Of a stretch of DNA of 64,000 nucleotides, positions 46,367 to 60,488 are shown piece after piece. The DNA is from Callipepla californica brunnescens (lineage: Eukaryota > Chordata > Aves > Galliformes > Odontophoridae). A program made the translations under genes and the position numbers. The notes below the pieces were generated by a model. It was given only the letters and a program-made list of their open reading frames with translations. It was not told where the DNA came from and ran no database searches. The stretch's first letter is position 1; the number at the start of each line of letters is the position of its first letter. The stretch covers positions 53,015,115 through 53,079,114 of the forward strand of contig JALIRH010000004.1 of assembly GCA_023055505.1 (NCBI GenBank). Direction: 5' to 3'.

Positions 46367-49300
46367 CAGGGAAGGCCAGAAGTTGGACCACAAACTGTCA
46401 CCCTCTGAATCTGCTCCCTGTATCTCACTTCTTTCAGGCGTCTATTGTAAATAACATATAAGTGAAAGCCATCTTTGTCCTTTCTCTTTTGTTGCAAAGT
46501 GTTGGTTTATAAAAACTTTGCACTTTTTGTGAGATTTCAGTAGAGTAGAAGCCCGGTATGCTCCTCTGCTTTTGCTTGCTGGGTTTACATCCCAATAGCA
46601 TTGACTGAACTGCGCTGCCTGCTTCGCACCAGTGTAATTGGGAGAACTGGGCATACTTCTTCCCTTCCTCCTCTGTGCAAGAAAGATTTATGATGGCTGG
46701 TTATACATTATTTACTGAGCACAATGTGCTCATAGAGCTCTGAGAAAGGAGAAAATGGCTTCTGTGCCACGAGTTTATTATCTGGGTCATTCACAGACTG
46801 AGGCATCTAACGTTAATATATTCAATGAGAATTTATTCTGTGAGGCAGCTTGCGGCTAAGCTTGGAAGCAAATGTCAGTGTGTGAGGAAGATGCCCCTGT
46901 GTGGTCCAAATATACGGTGGGGTTTCTTGTCACTGCTACGAAGTTGGAATGCACTGTAGCTTTTATCTAGGACAAAATCTATGGTGGTGTCAAATGCGTG
47001 GGGTGATCAGCCACCTCCTGACAGGCTTCTCTCTTGAAGCATTGCTGATTGTCATCATTTTGCAAGACTGAGCCCTAAAGTTGGCTTTGTTATCTGCTTG
47101 CTTTATATCAGTAAGAATCGGAGTGCAGGAGCTTTGCACGCTCCTGCAAGAGCTGTTCACAAGATGGCTTTGTGAGAGCGGTGACTTAACGGTCACTGAC
47201 TTTAGGCTCATTTCCAACAGGTTTCCTACCTTAAACTTTCCAGCCTCTTGTTTGTGGAGGCAATTCGTGATGTGGCAGCTCGCAGATCTGCCCTAAGAAA
47301 AATGCTGTTTTATTAAGTCTTCAAGTAGTGAGATGTAATTGTGATGGTTTAGTAGCTATGACACAAGCAACAAGCCTGCATCGTTCTTGGCTTGGAGCAA
47401 AGCTGTTTAGAAACCCACCTAGGATAAGATAAGCCATCTTTCCCCATGAATATAACCCATCAGTACTTAGTTCTAGTAACTCATTCTGACCAGATTTTCC
47501 AATAATTACCTGAAGGAACATTCAGCCTGTCTTGTCAATAAAGGTAACAGCCAGCTGTCTCCCTGGTTCTATGAAGAAATGTGCTTCACTTTCCTTTGCC
47601 AACTGTTGCTCAGCAGATGTGGTGTGAGCCCAGCAGTGCCATGTTCTCTCACTCATGGTGTGGAGCCACGCTAGCCTGCCTGTCCTTTCCATTTGGAAGC
47701 AAAGAAGTGCAATATGGAAAAAGAAACAGTGTAACTACAGAAACAGTGCTGTTTCCTTTGGAGGTCCCGAATCAGTGGAGGTTGTGGCCAAGGTCTCCAG
47801 CTTTACCTGAAGGACAGTGGGATGCCTGTGTTTATTGTTACGTGCTGTCTCTGAAGTCCAGATCCTTAGGCTGTGTTGTGGTCTTGCAGTGGTAGTGTTG
47901 AAACAGAGAGCAAACTAACTCTGGAGTGTCGGGCAGGCTCAGGAATAAAGCATCCGCAGCGCAGGCTATGTTGCCATGCAGAATGGCTCTCAGCCTCTCG
48001 CAGGCAGAGCATGTTCGTGCACTTGCTAATAACGAAACCCTTCTCATGTGGGTGAAAGCTTGCAGAGTTATCCAGACTGGAGTTGAGTTTTGCACCTAGT
48101 CGTGATGGAGCAGGGTTGGAACTTCAGAGCTCTGTCAGCTTGTACAGGGCAGGTGTGAGAGGGATCCCGGGGGGGTTCTGTCCTCTTGTGCCCCAGGAGA
48201 GGTGGAGCACTTCCCGCTCGTGTCGCTGCTTCTCACCCACCCAACTTCACAGCCCTGCGTGGTGGAGAAAGCGGCAGCCAGAAGCGGAGGGAGCTGATGC
48301 AGTGGGCTGTGAGCTGTGGTTTCGGTGATATGTGAAAGCAGAGTCCATTCTGCTGCCGCTGCAGCAGGGTGCTGAAGTCCGCAGGAAAAGGGGGGCTGGG
48401 GACTGTGATCTCTCATTGATCAAAGTGTGATACCAAGACGATTTTCCCTGTTAGTGTCTATTGAAGAGCTTGGTTAATTATTTGTTGGTTCTTAATGGGC
48501 TGCTGCTGCACCCTTGCACAGGAGCACAGTGCGTTGATGCTCGTGGTGTAGAAGTGCCTGTATCCGTGTGTGTGCTGAGAGGTGCTCCTTTCAGTTCCCA
48601 TTTAGCACTGTGTCTGTCTGGGAGAAATCCCTTCGGCTGGTTGTTGTCTCTCTAGTCGCTGCCTTGATGGGTGAAAGTCTTAGAGTTAAGAACTTCAGAA
48701 CTGAAGAATTTTTAGGAGAACCTTAGAGTTAGAATTACTCTATTGTCAGTAATTTAACTGCGGGGTCTGGGTAGATTTCTTCCAAAAAAAGGAAAGAGCA
48801 TTTGAGTTGTTGCATGTTTCAGCTTTTGTGGAAGTGACCTCAGGAGGCATCTGGTGTGTCTGTGTAAGTTTGTCATTTCCCTTTGCACTGAGAGAGGGCT
48901 ATTGTGATTAATACAAGGTCGGTGGATTTATGTCTATATATAAAGAAGCTTACTCCAGAGAGTTGCTTCAGAGCCGGGTGTGCAGTGCTCACTCTTTTTA
49001 AGCAATATCACTTCTGTTTTTCCTAACGCTTCAGAAGCTCCTGTTCCTGTTTTGGACAGGAAAATAAGGTGAGCAAAGGCTGAGACTGGTTTTAAGCAAC
49101 CCTTGGTGCCCCCATGCCCAACTCCTGGAAGACTCTGAAAGAATCTCATTGACCAGAGGAAAGATCCTTAGCATTTTCTCATCTCAAGCTTTGCAGTTCA
49201 GTTCCTAGACTGGCTGAAGCAGCCTTCATATGTTAATAGTCACGGGCACGTGAAATTTTATTTGCAAAGAAGTTTGTGTTTTCTTTCAGTTAATTCAGCT

Positions 49301-52300
49301 GTGCTAAAACAGTCTCTCTCTGTGCCTGATAATTTCATTGGCTGTCAATGGTAAGAGCAGGGCCATTTTGTTTAGACTATAGATCTACATTTGCATATAG
49401 ATCTCCAGAAAATGCATAGTTGCCCAAATCTTCTATTGTACTTATTTTTACTTCTTTTCTCAAAGCGCATTTATCAACTGTTTCCACAGGAACAGTGCTC
49501 TGCAATAGACAGTGTTGTGGCCGCCTCGAAGCCGCAGTCAGGACGTGTAGGTGTTAAAAGAGCGACGGATCTTTCCACCTCTCACTACACATTTTCCAGT
49601 GGGTCATTGCTTGCTCAGTCTTTGTATCTCCATATCTGAAAGCCCACTGTGGTGCATTGTATTACTGTGTATGTTAATGTCCCAGAAGCTTTTCAAGTGC
49701 TGCTCAACAGTGAGGGGAATCTTCAGGTTTATAAAAAGCCAGAAGTGATTGTGCAGCTTTGGCAAGGGTCTGGACAGAAGCTCCAATTCAACTTGTTAAG
49801 GGTTTCCCCACTAAATATCAAACTCTGCTTCTGTCATCTATGGCTCTTTGATGCTGTGCATACTAGCTGAATAGCATTAGGTAATCTCTTTTTTAGAGGA
49901 TTTCATTTGTAAGAGTTCACTTCATTGGCTGTGTGGCAGTCATTAGGACTGTATCTTTCATTTTCTTCCCCCCCAGGATTTTTACCAGACATGCTGCTTG
50001 TCAAGAGAAGAGGAACTGTTTGGATTCTCAGCTTTAGAGCTTAGGAAGCCTTAAAGAGAGGAAGTTATTTGATTTTGTTTTGAAAGAATATAAATTCTGT
50101 GTGGGGGATTTCTGTCCTCAGCTGGTGAAAGCTCTCTGGTTAAGGCTGTAGGACTAAAGTTGATGTGGCTTTTCCTGGAATGAATGCCATTTTACTTTGA
50201 GAATTAAGGTAGGGCGTCCTCCTTCAGCAGGGGATTTTTGTCAGTGGGAAGAGGAGCATGAGGTCCATATTAACTGTGCCACTCAGGTGGGGAACTGCTT
50301 TCCTCCAGAGAGGAGTTTATACGTTTAAATGTAATATCTAGTGGGCTGGTTTTAAAAGCATGTGCAATTGTAATACGAAGCATGTGGGTTGCTGACTATG
50401 CACAGATAAAAAACACCAGCTTTTCTGTTCACAAAGGAACAAAATATTTATTAGGGAGGGAATTTGACGGCTATTGCTCTAAGTGGGATGGTCTCCTAAT
50501 AGAGCCTGTTGCTGTTCTTTGCTTAGCTAGGTTTGCCACGTGCTTGATCTTGCATCAATCCCCTGGAAATCTCTGTTTGGAGAGAGCAACATCTGTCTGC
50601 AGCTTTGCAGACATCATTACATCCGTGTGATTTTGAGCTTCAGGTGCAAATGTGGTCATTAATTTGCCATTTTGATTCACTACTCAAACCACGTTCTGAC
50701 GCCTTCCTCTGTGGACCCTTTCTGGGTTTCCCTTTTCTACTCCTCTCTTAATCTCCTTTAATCTAAAGTATGTCTTGGTCATACTGAGAAACGCTTTCTC
50801 ATCTTGAAACTGTGCTTTGGAAAGAGAAAAAGAAATATTGCAGAAGGGAAGTACACGTCGACGTGCTGCTGTCAGCTTGCAGTCACAACACAAGTGCATC
50901 CTCCTTCAGATGGCAGCAGATGGCTGGGTCAGCGTTTCCCGCAGTGATACAGCACCTTGTCACCCATCAGTGGCCTCAGGAAGGCTGCTGCCCTTCAGCT
51001 CCTTCCCATCTTGACTTGCTTGTTGGAGTCACAGCTATGACTGTATGGTCACAAGTGCATGGTGAGATCATCTCTCCCATGAGGCAGAAGAGGAAAACTG
51101 TAATCATAGATGTGATGGGCTAAAAATTGCCTGGTCTTGGACTGTCTGTCTCTTACTGCAGTGTTTGGCCTCAGCTTTTTCATGCCCGTTGTTTTTTTTG
51201 GTTTTTTTTTTACCCCTAATACTTTATGTATGAATACACAGGCTGATCCTTCCCTATGAGGAACCTCATCTATGCACCCTTTTCTTGGCTGCTGCTGTGC
51301 AGAAATATTTTATTGCACACCCCCCATGAAGCAACAACAAAAAAGCCCCTCTAAAACAAAAAACCAAACACATAAAGAGAAACCACTGTACAAATGGGCA
51401 CGAGCTAACTTGGCAAAGCAAATGTTGGCAGTGGTGTGTCCTTTCTGGGTGTTGTCAGCTGCATTCTGGATCCTGACCAACATTCTTCGTGCTGCAGGAA
51501 GGCTTGGTGATGACTCTCAGCATTGAACCTCGTGGGTGCGCAGACACGGGCAGCAACATCTGGACACCACGAGTGAGGTCATACCTTCAGGAATGCTGGG
51601 GGAGTGCATGCCTTGACACTCCTTTTCGTACCTTCAGAAATAATCTGATTAGTTAAGTGGCCAAAAGTTGCTATTGCTTTTACATGGTGTTCTGGGATGT
51701 GTTGTACCAAGGAGATGTTAAACAGTCCAATGAGCCATGGCTGGGAATGGCAGGGGAGTTTGTGTGCAGCCTAAAATGCTTCTAACCTTCTCCATCTTTC
51801 CCTATGGCCCGAGTAGTTTCTATCCTATACAACAGCACTCTTTTATAGCTTGTTTTCATTCCTTCTGTCTCAGTCATGTTGCTAATAATCTTGCTAAGTG
51901 GAATATGGAAGGAGATGTGGTAGATAGATTGCTGGCTGGCTATAAAAGTTAGTCCGTAATTGTTTCGGTGCTGAGAAACTGACAGATGAGGAGGGAAGAA
52001 GTCACTGAAATTAATGCAAAACCTGGAAAGAATGGTCAGAGCATAGGTGGGCTTTTCTGTACTGTCACACCCCATGCTAGCATCCAGGTCTAGAAATTGC
52101 TGTAATTAATCCCTCCTGTTCATATCCTCACTACAGATCAGTAATGCAGTTACGGCTTTAAATGGGGATATCTATCATGGCATCTTTAGTTCTAAAGACT
52201 GCCATGCCACTGAGACGTGTAGTGTGAGAAGAGGCAGCTATTCTTGCACAAAATGAGCAGTTAGTTGGCTCTTCTTGACATTTGCTCCTCTGAAGTCAGC

Positions 52301-55300
52301 TACGTGCTGCTTTCATGGGTACTCTGGAGCCCTGAGGTTTTGCAGGTCAGAGAGCCTGCTGTGCAGTGTGCTGCATGAGGCTTTGAAGACCACAAAGCAG
52401 TTTCTAGCTCTGCTTATGCCATCCGCACGCATAGCTTTCCGTCTGTGACGTCCACAGTGTAAGGTTTCCCCTGGCACCTTGAAAGGGTGTTGAGATCTTT
52501 GGGTGCAGAGGTGGAGGGTACAGATGACTTCTCAGACCTCACTTTGCCCGTCAGAGGGATGCAGAAGTAGGGAGCTCCCCTGGGTGAAAGCAGGCAGTGT
52601 GGCCCTGCCTGGTCTGGAGGTTCCCTACGTGTCTGGTGTTTTGCTATCGCGAATGTGTTGTTGGAGCTCTGCAGGTGGAGCTGAGATCAGTGAGCAATGG
52701 TCAGAGCAGGGCTGTTGGCTCTGCGTTCAGCAAGTGAAAAGAAACCCAGCTGTGGAGTGCGGGTTATTGCAAGGCCTTCCACAAAGTACAAATCTGCTCC
52801 AAAACACTCAAATGTCTCAATCTGCAAATCAAGCCCTTTGCAGATTTTTTTAGTTTGTTTCAATCTCTGCACCGTGGATCCCCAGCTTCCTGCATTCGAG
52901 CCGTAGGCTGCTAGATATTTATCTAATCACACTCTCAGATGCTCTTTTTTATTTCTAATTTCTCAATTTTATATGGTGATTAAGCATGATAAATAGACCT
53001 TTTCAGTAGGTTGCCTTTTGCTACATCGCTGTGACTTGGCACGCTGACTGCTATTGAAAAGAGGGGTCTTCAGAGGCGAATAAGTGTAATTGAGCAAGTC
53101 CCTGGGAGACAACTGTAAGTGGATTCTTCGTACTGCTGCTGTACTTAGCTGTCCACGATACCTTGGGTTGGATTAATTCACAGAATGTTGAGGGCCCTGT
53201 TCTCCATTGTGCAATCAGATGGGTTTCCCTGATGTTACGCAGCACTGCTGCTGTAGCTGTATGCTTGGCAGTCCTTCAGTGGCCAACAAAAATACCAGGA
53301 TCAGAGACCTTCAGACCATAGTGCAGACTTCGCTGTTTTATGTAAAACCATGAATGATTCATAAGCCTGCTAAGATTTGTTAATAAGCTTAATTACAACT
53401 GCAGGTGAATGCTGTGCCTTGGAAGACTTCTCAAGAGCAAGAGTCCAGTCTTTTTATTTATTTTTTTGGTCCCTCTGTTTCTGTCCATAGCCCTTTCTGG
53501 TTCTCCCCCGTGCTGCGTGCTGGCTGGTTCGCGGGTGCACAGCCTCGCACTGACCTGCTGTCTCAGAGTGTCGAGGGACAATGTGTCAGCGATAGGCTCA
53601 GCTATGTCAATGTTTTTATTTTGAGGAAACACATTGCTGCAGCCCTTGGACAGCTTCCAAATGGAAGTGCCACCAACGTGCCTGCTTGGCAGCCGTCACT
53701 GGCTTATTTCTTTATCCCTGTGAGCAGCAAAACTGGCACAACTTCCTCGCTTTTCTGCCAAGTTACATTGAGGTAATAAAGATGGTGAAAAAATTTGCTT
53801 GTTGATCATCTCTGGAACTTGGAGATAGACAGCAGTACCTTCCTGCAGTGGGTGCTTAACTTGAGATCCAAAACTTGAGTTGTCATCATCATCCCTCTGC
53901 AACTAATGTGTCCAGAGCACTACGGCTAAACGCTGTCTTTGTGGCTCAATGGCTGTTGAAGGATTTGTCAGTTGAGGTTCGTTGACTCGTTACTCTTCAT
54001 TGGATGGAAATCAGGGGGAAGGATTTGTGTGCGTGTGTCATTGGAGGATTTGTCCTTTTTTGGGAGCGGTGGGATTTTGATTTGTTTTTTTTTCCCCAAA
54101 GATCCTAAGTTCTCTTGAGAGCAGAGACCTCGTCCCACCTTCAGCCTGTTTTACCGGCGGTTGTTTGCAGACAGCTGCATTGCGTGTTCAAAGCCAGTAC
54201 ACTGCTATGGGCAGATCCTGGGACCAGGTGTTCAGATGGCTGAAAATGAAGCGTTGTATTGCTGTCCTTAGAGTTAGTGGTCCAGTGCTGTTGTCAGTAT
54301 TGTCTTTTTGGGAAATGAAATAGACTGTGTTTTCCCCAACCCCCTGAAAAACCCAACAAAATCGCTGCAGGAGAAAGGCAGTGATAGTCCAGAGAGAATC
54401 CAGGGGTGGGTGGGCACGAAGAATCCAGTAATGGGTATCGCCATGCAAGTTCTGTGTTTAGTGCTTTTAGGCCTCTGCTGGTGCATGTGTGTGACAAGGA
54501 AAGGCAACATGTGTCTTGCCCACGTGATTTTTGTGGGGCTTATGGTAGTGTACCCTGTGTGAGGCAGTGGGGTGGGCAGCCTGGGGGTGCCCAGTGCGCC
54601 CTGCAGGGCGGGAAGCTGCTTGCCTTTCCTCAGCTGTGTGCTGGTGATTTCAGGACTGTGGTGAGCTTGGGCTGCAAAGCCCTCTGACAGTGAGCTGCAG
54701 AAGTGAGAATCCCTTCCTCCCCCAGCCTGCGGGTCCGCTGTTGGAGCAATACTCGACTGAACTGACAGCAAAGGCTTCGAGGCAGGAGCTGCTTGAGGGC
54801 AGATTTGCAGAGCTGTCCCACTGCGGGCTGCACGGTACCCTCAGAAACACACCCTCACTGGGCATCTTGCACCGGTCTGGTCATCTGCATTGTCTTCTCA
54901 GCACACACACTGTCCCAGAGGAAGTGGTATTGCTGGGGACAGTACTTTGAGAAACTTCAGTACTGTGAAACAGGTTTTCTTGGCAGGAATTTTCGTGGGA
55001 AAGGATAAGTCTTGTTGCAGCCCTCACTGTTCTGAGCAAATCTCCTGCTGAGGTGAGGAGCCTCTTGAGTGAAACTGGGCTGAAATTGATTAAAGAGTCT
55101 AGGATTGGCTAAGAGTGGTAAGTTATGCATGGTTGTTCGTGGCTGTCATGCAGCTTATAATTATGCAGCCTGGCTGAAAACAAAAGTAATATTTTAAACA
55201 GTTGTCCTGGAACAAAAAATCAGAATGACAGTGTTACAGTAACGGCTGGAAGAACTGGTTATAGGAGTTCGGAGGGAGACTAACTTTCCACCCATTTGTG

Positions 55301-56766
55301 GGTTTACTTTCGGAGTTAAACACACAGCAGTGAGAGTCATTGGAAGGGTTTCTTTTTTCCCACTGGAGCTGGGATGCCTGCTGTCACTGAAAGGACGCAG
55401 AGCTTTGAGGCTCGCTGATGGCCAGGCTGACTCCCAGTGCTTCTCAGTCTGATCCACAGCTCAGGTGAGATGAGAGCCGGAGTCTCTGCCTTGCCTCTGT
55501 GACATCACTTAGGTCTCCCATGCAGTGTGCCTGCAGTGAGTCTCAGGAACGTCCCCATCTGCCCTGGGCAGGAATGTTTGCCGTAAGCGCTTGCCAACCT
55601 TGACAGGAAGGATGAAGATGACTCTTGGCACCCCAGGTTTTTAGGCATACTGGTTTGAATCCTAACTAGGATTCACATCCTTGTAGGAAAATGTACCTTC
55701 ATCTGCTGTTGGTCTGGAAATGCAAAATCCTCTTTCAGTTAGAGAGCCTTAGAGATTTTTCTTAGGTGCTTCACTTGATAGGTGTCTGTCAGGCTCCAAA
55801 CGTCCAGGAGGGACTGATGAATCCCGACACGTGTTTGGGTGAGAAAGTTGTGACTTGACCTGTCTGACAAAGGCATGCTGAGGTGGAGGTGCTATGTTAT
55901 TAAATTACAGAAAAAACTGGCATTCCACAAGCGTGACCTGTTTGGAACTTGAGCAAGAAAAAACGAAAGTAGTAACTAGAGGCATGCGAAAAACCAGCTT
56001 TAGACTAACCCAGATTCTACCAGACTGAACAGAGCCTTGGGAATTGCCTGTGCAAATAAGTGATTATGTATGCACTTCTGTTAATTAAATGTAAAAATGA
56101 TGTAGGAAGTCAAAAGCTATAGCTACTTGTTTAATTAAGCTAATTGACTCCCCAGGTAGCTTTTATATTTGCTTTATTCACTGCAAGTGTCTGGCTCGTT
56201 CTGTTTGTGAAGCCACGTCAGCCCTGACATGGGCTCAGGAGAAGGCTGTGCTTCTAGGAGGCTTGCTAATTGTGCCTGTGGGGAAGCAAGGTCAGAGCAG
56301 CAATGGGAGAAAGGATGTTCTGGGCTCCAGGGTAAATGCAATTTTCATTTGTGCCTGTTCCAAAGACAGTAAAAGGATTCCCATTCCAGCATTGTTCAGA
56401 TCAGAATTCCCAGTTTGGATTATCCATTGAGAGGAGCAGGGTTAAAAGGAGTATATATTTTTAAAAAAGATCTTAGTGTACAAGAACTGATGTTCACGCC
56501 AGGTGCACCGCTGCCAGTGTCCTCTCGTCCCGGAGCTTTGCTGACTGCCAGCTTCACTGCTGTGCTTTGGAGAGTCCCGCGGGCAGCAGCCAGCCCCAGC
56601 TCTTTGTCTGGGGGCAGGGTTTGGGAGGCAGGCCAGGCTCATTGCGAGGACGACTGACTATACCTGCTCTTCAGGTTCAGTGGATGTTTCAGCAGGGTGT
56701 TGATACGTTGCCTCCTTCTGAAATTGTTTTCCAAACCTCTTCCATTGATGAATCATGCACAACTAG

Positions 56767-56784
56767 TTTTTTTTTTTTTTTTTT
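56767..56784 (+). repeat. T homopolymer tract (18 T)
   Basis: A run of 18 T in PRKCH intron 1, with no recognised retroposon body beside it. Confidence 0.9.
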
Positions 56785-57360
56785 CCATATGTGTGGAGGC
56801 ATATGATTAAGGAGTCCTGTTTTGGCCTCTCTACATCTCTTCCCTCGTTTGCTCCAAAACTAGGGTTTGTTTTTTTACACACAGGTGGGGGGAGGGTTAA
56901 TAACACCTGCCCAGTGGTGAGGAATGACACCGACATCTTCTTGGGTGAAGGTGTGTGAGATGATTGACTGGGCCCCTCCTATGGGAACCAGATCTCTCCC
57001 AGCTCCTTTTGAAGTCACACGGAGCTGAGCAATCCAAGCAAGTTGGGGCATGGGCTGCTGTGAGCAGTTTGAATTACTGAGAGAAGTCCTCCGTGCTCCT
57101 GCAGTGTGCCTGGCTGCCAGAGTGCTGCATTGCTCAATGAGGTGCCATGGAGCCATGGCTGAGCTCATCACTCCTTGCCTGCTCACTTCCAGCTCACTTG
57201 CCAGAATCCTCCAGTGCTTGTTTTCTCTTAGGAATGTCTATGAAGTTCAACAGAAGTGTATGCTTAGCTCTCAGACAAAATCCAGTGGTGTTCTAATGGG
57301 TCTGAAGGGGGTAAATGAGATTGAACAGTCAGTCTTACCCATGCTTTGTGTGACAGACAG

Positions 57361-57437
57361 TCTCAGAATCATTGGTTTGGAAGGGACCTGTAAAGGTCCT
57401 TTAAAGCCAATATCTCCAGGGATGGGGCATTCACCAT
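57361..57437 (-). mobile_element. CR1 LINE 3' tail fragment, minus orientation, diverged
   Basis: The segment tctcagaatcattggtttgg followed by aagggacctgtaaaggtcc and atctccagggatggggcatt matches the antisense CR1 terminus (agaatcat ... ggttggaaaagacct ... ccagggatgg). It is more diverged than the other copies, and only about 75 bases remain. Confidence 0.7.
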
Positions 57438-59835
57438 GCTGTCTTCCATTTCCGTGAGCTGTAAGTGTGGTCATTAAAGGTGTTACTGCTCTGATAAACA
57501 AATGCCCCTCTCCCAGTTGGCTAAAACTTTCCCGAATTACCCCTGAAACAGCCAGAAAGTCCATGTTTTTCACCCAGCTGTTCTCTGAGGGATCAGGCTG
57601 GGGATGAAAGCACCAGACTGGGGTGTAGGATTGTTGTTGACAGCTGTATGTGCCCGTCTCCTGCTGGTGCACCATGGGGGCTGCTCACCGTGCTGCACAC
57701 CACCAGTGGGGTTTGCTTGGAGATCGGTTGTTGTATTCTCTACATGTGCAGAAAAATTGAGCTTCTTCCCTTCTACCGGAATCCAGAACTTCTGCTGTGG
57801 TGTGCTTGCTGCTGTGATACTAGACGCTACCAACATCATTCTGTTTTCCTGAAGAAAGCTTTCCTGTGCTAAGTCAGTCTTGGCGTTAGGAAACTTTTCT
57901 CCATAGTAGCAAACACTTCTAATGTCACTACAACATCACTCTCTGGATGTTGTCTTCAAATACAAGCAGATAAAGTTCCCCTGTTGCTTATCTCCCATAT
58001 TGTCACAGCTTCTCCTTAGTGTCGTATTTGCTATCTTCACACTTGAGTTTTTCTCTGAGCCTCTCCACCAGTGGCTTGACCAGCTCACAGCATGCTTTTG
58101 GCTTTAGTAGCTCTGTCAAGAGTAATACTGTGGCTCCTGTTTCTCTGCTGAAGCATAGGTTTTGTCTTTGAGCAGCCACAGGTAATACTGGGAAGAAAAA
58201 AACACGTGGAGGTGGTTATAGATGTGTATAGCGGGGCAGGTGCTCCATGAGGATGGTGAGGTTAGCCCTGGGGCCTTGGTTTAGAAGCTGTTCAGCCCAT
58301 GAGCATTGGTTTCCAGGAGCATTGTAGATCCAATCCCAAGCTGTTGGCACAGGGTCCCCTTGCATTGTACAGCCATGGGGCAGGACAGCCTGTGAGCACT
58401 GAAACAGGTAGGGGTGCATTGGGTGGGTGCTGCTGTTGGGAGCTGCTCTGTCTCCTGGTCTCCAGCAGGTCTGTGATCAGGTGTGAGAGTCTCATTTGCT
58501 TTTGGTTTTCTGGGTCAGAGACTATTTTCTGTTTCAGGCACTTGCCACGTATCTCTGAACTGATCTCAGATACCGTGTTGGCTGCTGGTTTCCTGGTCAG
58601 ATGTCATCTGTAAAAGGAGATCACGGCACTTCCAAAAGGCATGCTTCTATCAGCAGTGCATTATTTTATTTTGTTGTATCTTATCTGTTGTTGCTGCTAT
58701 CCGTGTCAGACCAGAGAGACTGTTAAGATGGCCTGGTCTGACCTCTTGTGCAACACAGGCTGCTGGTTTCACTGCCAGCCCTACGCCCCACGGGTGTTGC
58801 TCTGCCAGACACCTTCTAGGGCTTCGGTCCTCATTTTGGAGCCTCCCAGCTGCAGTGTTTTCTTAGATCCTGCACCGAGCACTACGAGTAGATGTTGAGT
58901 GCAGCAACATCCGCTTACCTGAGCACTCCTGAATTGTGCTATGACGTGAGCACATCTGCTGAGTCGGTGTAGGGGATCTCAGCAGTCTTTAATCTCCAAG
59001 TTTGGAGGGGAGAGAGACTGTTTCTTAACTCTCAAAAATACGCTGCTAGTACTTTCTCAACATTTTTCCTTGTTTGGTGAGACTGTGCAGGGGAATCTCA
59101 TTCACAGGTGAGAAAGCAAGGTGTCTCACAGAGCTAGGAACTAAGACCTGAAATCTTGACAATCCATAAATCCATTGCGGTGACTGTATATATCTATGAC
59201 TATACACTTTGAAATAACTTTTTCTGTACAAAGTCACAGTAAGCTGGAATTTAGGCAGAAGAGGTGTATGATACCACAGCAGTTGAAGTTTGTTTGAGGA
59301 GTGTCTTCCATTTTCATACAGGGGGCTGTTCACATACAGCTGGTCCAGCGGTCAGTCCAGGCAAACTGAAAATTAATCCTGAGGCAGAACTGCGTATTTA
59401 AATTTTAGCTGAGGTATAGGGATTGGAAAATATGGTACCCATAAAATTAACATTATGACAGGGATCTCCCAAGCAGTTCTAGTTCCCATGGTTTGCGTCC
59501 TATTAATAGAGATGTCACTGCTGGTCTGTAGCTGAAGTCGTGTCAATGGGATGTTCTCTCTTCCTTTCCTTAATGATTACTTGTACTCATACTAACAAAT
59601 TTCTAATAATTTGAGAACAGTTTTGCTACTTCAGCAACAAAGACTCTGAACCAAGAAAAGGTGACAGCGCGAAAGCAAACCCAGTTAGAAATGATCACAT
59701 TCAGTCATTTTGCTGAGAGGGCTCTATTTTCAGAACTCTCTGCACAGATTATCAATACCCACGCGGTGTGAAGCTCCTCTTCATTAACTTTATCCTTTTT
59801 GGGGTTGCATGGGGAGAATGTGCCTTTCTTTTCCG

Positions 59836-59861
59836 TTTTTTGTTTGTTTGTTTGTTTGTTT
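59836..59861 (+). repeat. TTTG microsatellite
   Basis: Five TTTG units follow a T run (tgtttgtttgtttgtttgttt type). It lies in PRKCH intron 1, about 560 bases before exon 2. Such tracts are often length-polymorphic. Confidence 0.9.
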
Positions 59862-60424
59862 AAGTGAGATTTGTGTGAGCAGCCTGATGCAAACTGCAGG
59901 TGTTTCTTAGCTGTGACTTCATTCACAAGGTGATTTTTAACAAAAAGCAGAAGTCTAATTTAGATTTAGCGATGACAAATCTTTGGCGAACAACCCCAAG
60001 TTTCCTCTTTTCTGTGATTTAAAATCCAAAGGTGATTGATAGCAGAACTAGGAGTTTACCCCAGCACTGATGGTATTTTGAGAGGCTGAAACATTTTTAA
60101 TGGGTTAGTATATAATAGGTAGGAAAATATGCATACAGTTATACACGGATCTTTTGAGAGAGATTGATGCTATTCCAGCATGGCTGAGACTGTTCAGCAT
60201 TTAGGGCTCCTTAAAAAACTGGGGATGTGATTCCTCCTTTTTTTTATAGGCGTACTGAACAACTTGGTGCCAGGTGCTTAATTCCTTGCAATGTTAAGGG
60301 TGTGCATGGGGGTACATGGAGCTCCGTGTGTTAGCACGTGCTGGTGGGATCTGTCTGCAAAATCCTGAGAAGACAACTCTTCACTTTGAAAAACAGTGTC
60401 TTAATGTTGCCTTTGCTTTTTCAG

Positions 60425-60488
60425 GTGGATTTGGAACCAGAAGGAAAAGTGTTTGTCGTCATTACTCTTACTGGCAGCTTCACAGAAG
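60425..60488 (+). CDS. PRKCH: PRKCH coding exon 2 (64 bases)
   Basis: This short exon continues the PKC eta reading frame as VDLEPEGKVFVVITLTGSFTE plus the first base of the next codon. It forms the last strand of the C2 domain and the start of the linker toward the pseudosubstrate and C1 region. It is preceded by a pyrimidine-rich acceptor ending in cag and followed by the donor G|gtaagg at 60,489. It begins in phase 0 and ends after one base of a codon, so exon 3 must supply the other two bases. The peptide matches human PKC eta as I remember it. Exon 3 is not in the window. Confidence 0.95.

Larger units (their letters stand above)
37167..60424 (+). other. PRKCH: PRKCH intron 1 (23,258 bases)
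   Basis: The donor is TGG|gtgagc at 37,167. The acceptor is a pyrimidine-rich tract (tttgctttttcag) ending at 60,424. The joined codons read ...EGW|VDLEPEG..., matching the known PKC eta protein across the junction in phase 0. The intron holds CR1 tails at 39,680, 43,889, 46,281 and 57,361, several T tracts and a TTTG microsatellite. I saw no further coding exon in it. Large first introns often hold enhancers, but none can be proven from sequence. Confidence 0.93.

Noticed and set aside
55653..55674. Inverted repeat tgaatcctaactaggattca
   Set aside because: A 7-base stem is expected by chance in a window of this size, and nothing adjacent supports a function.
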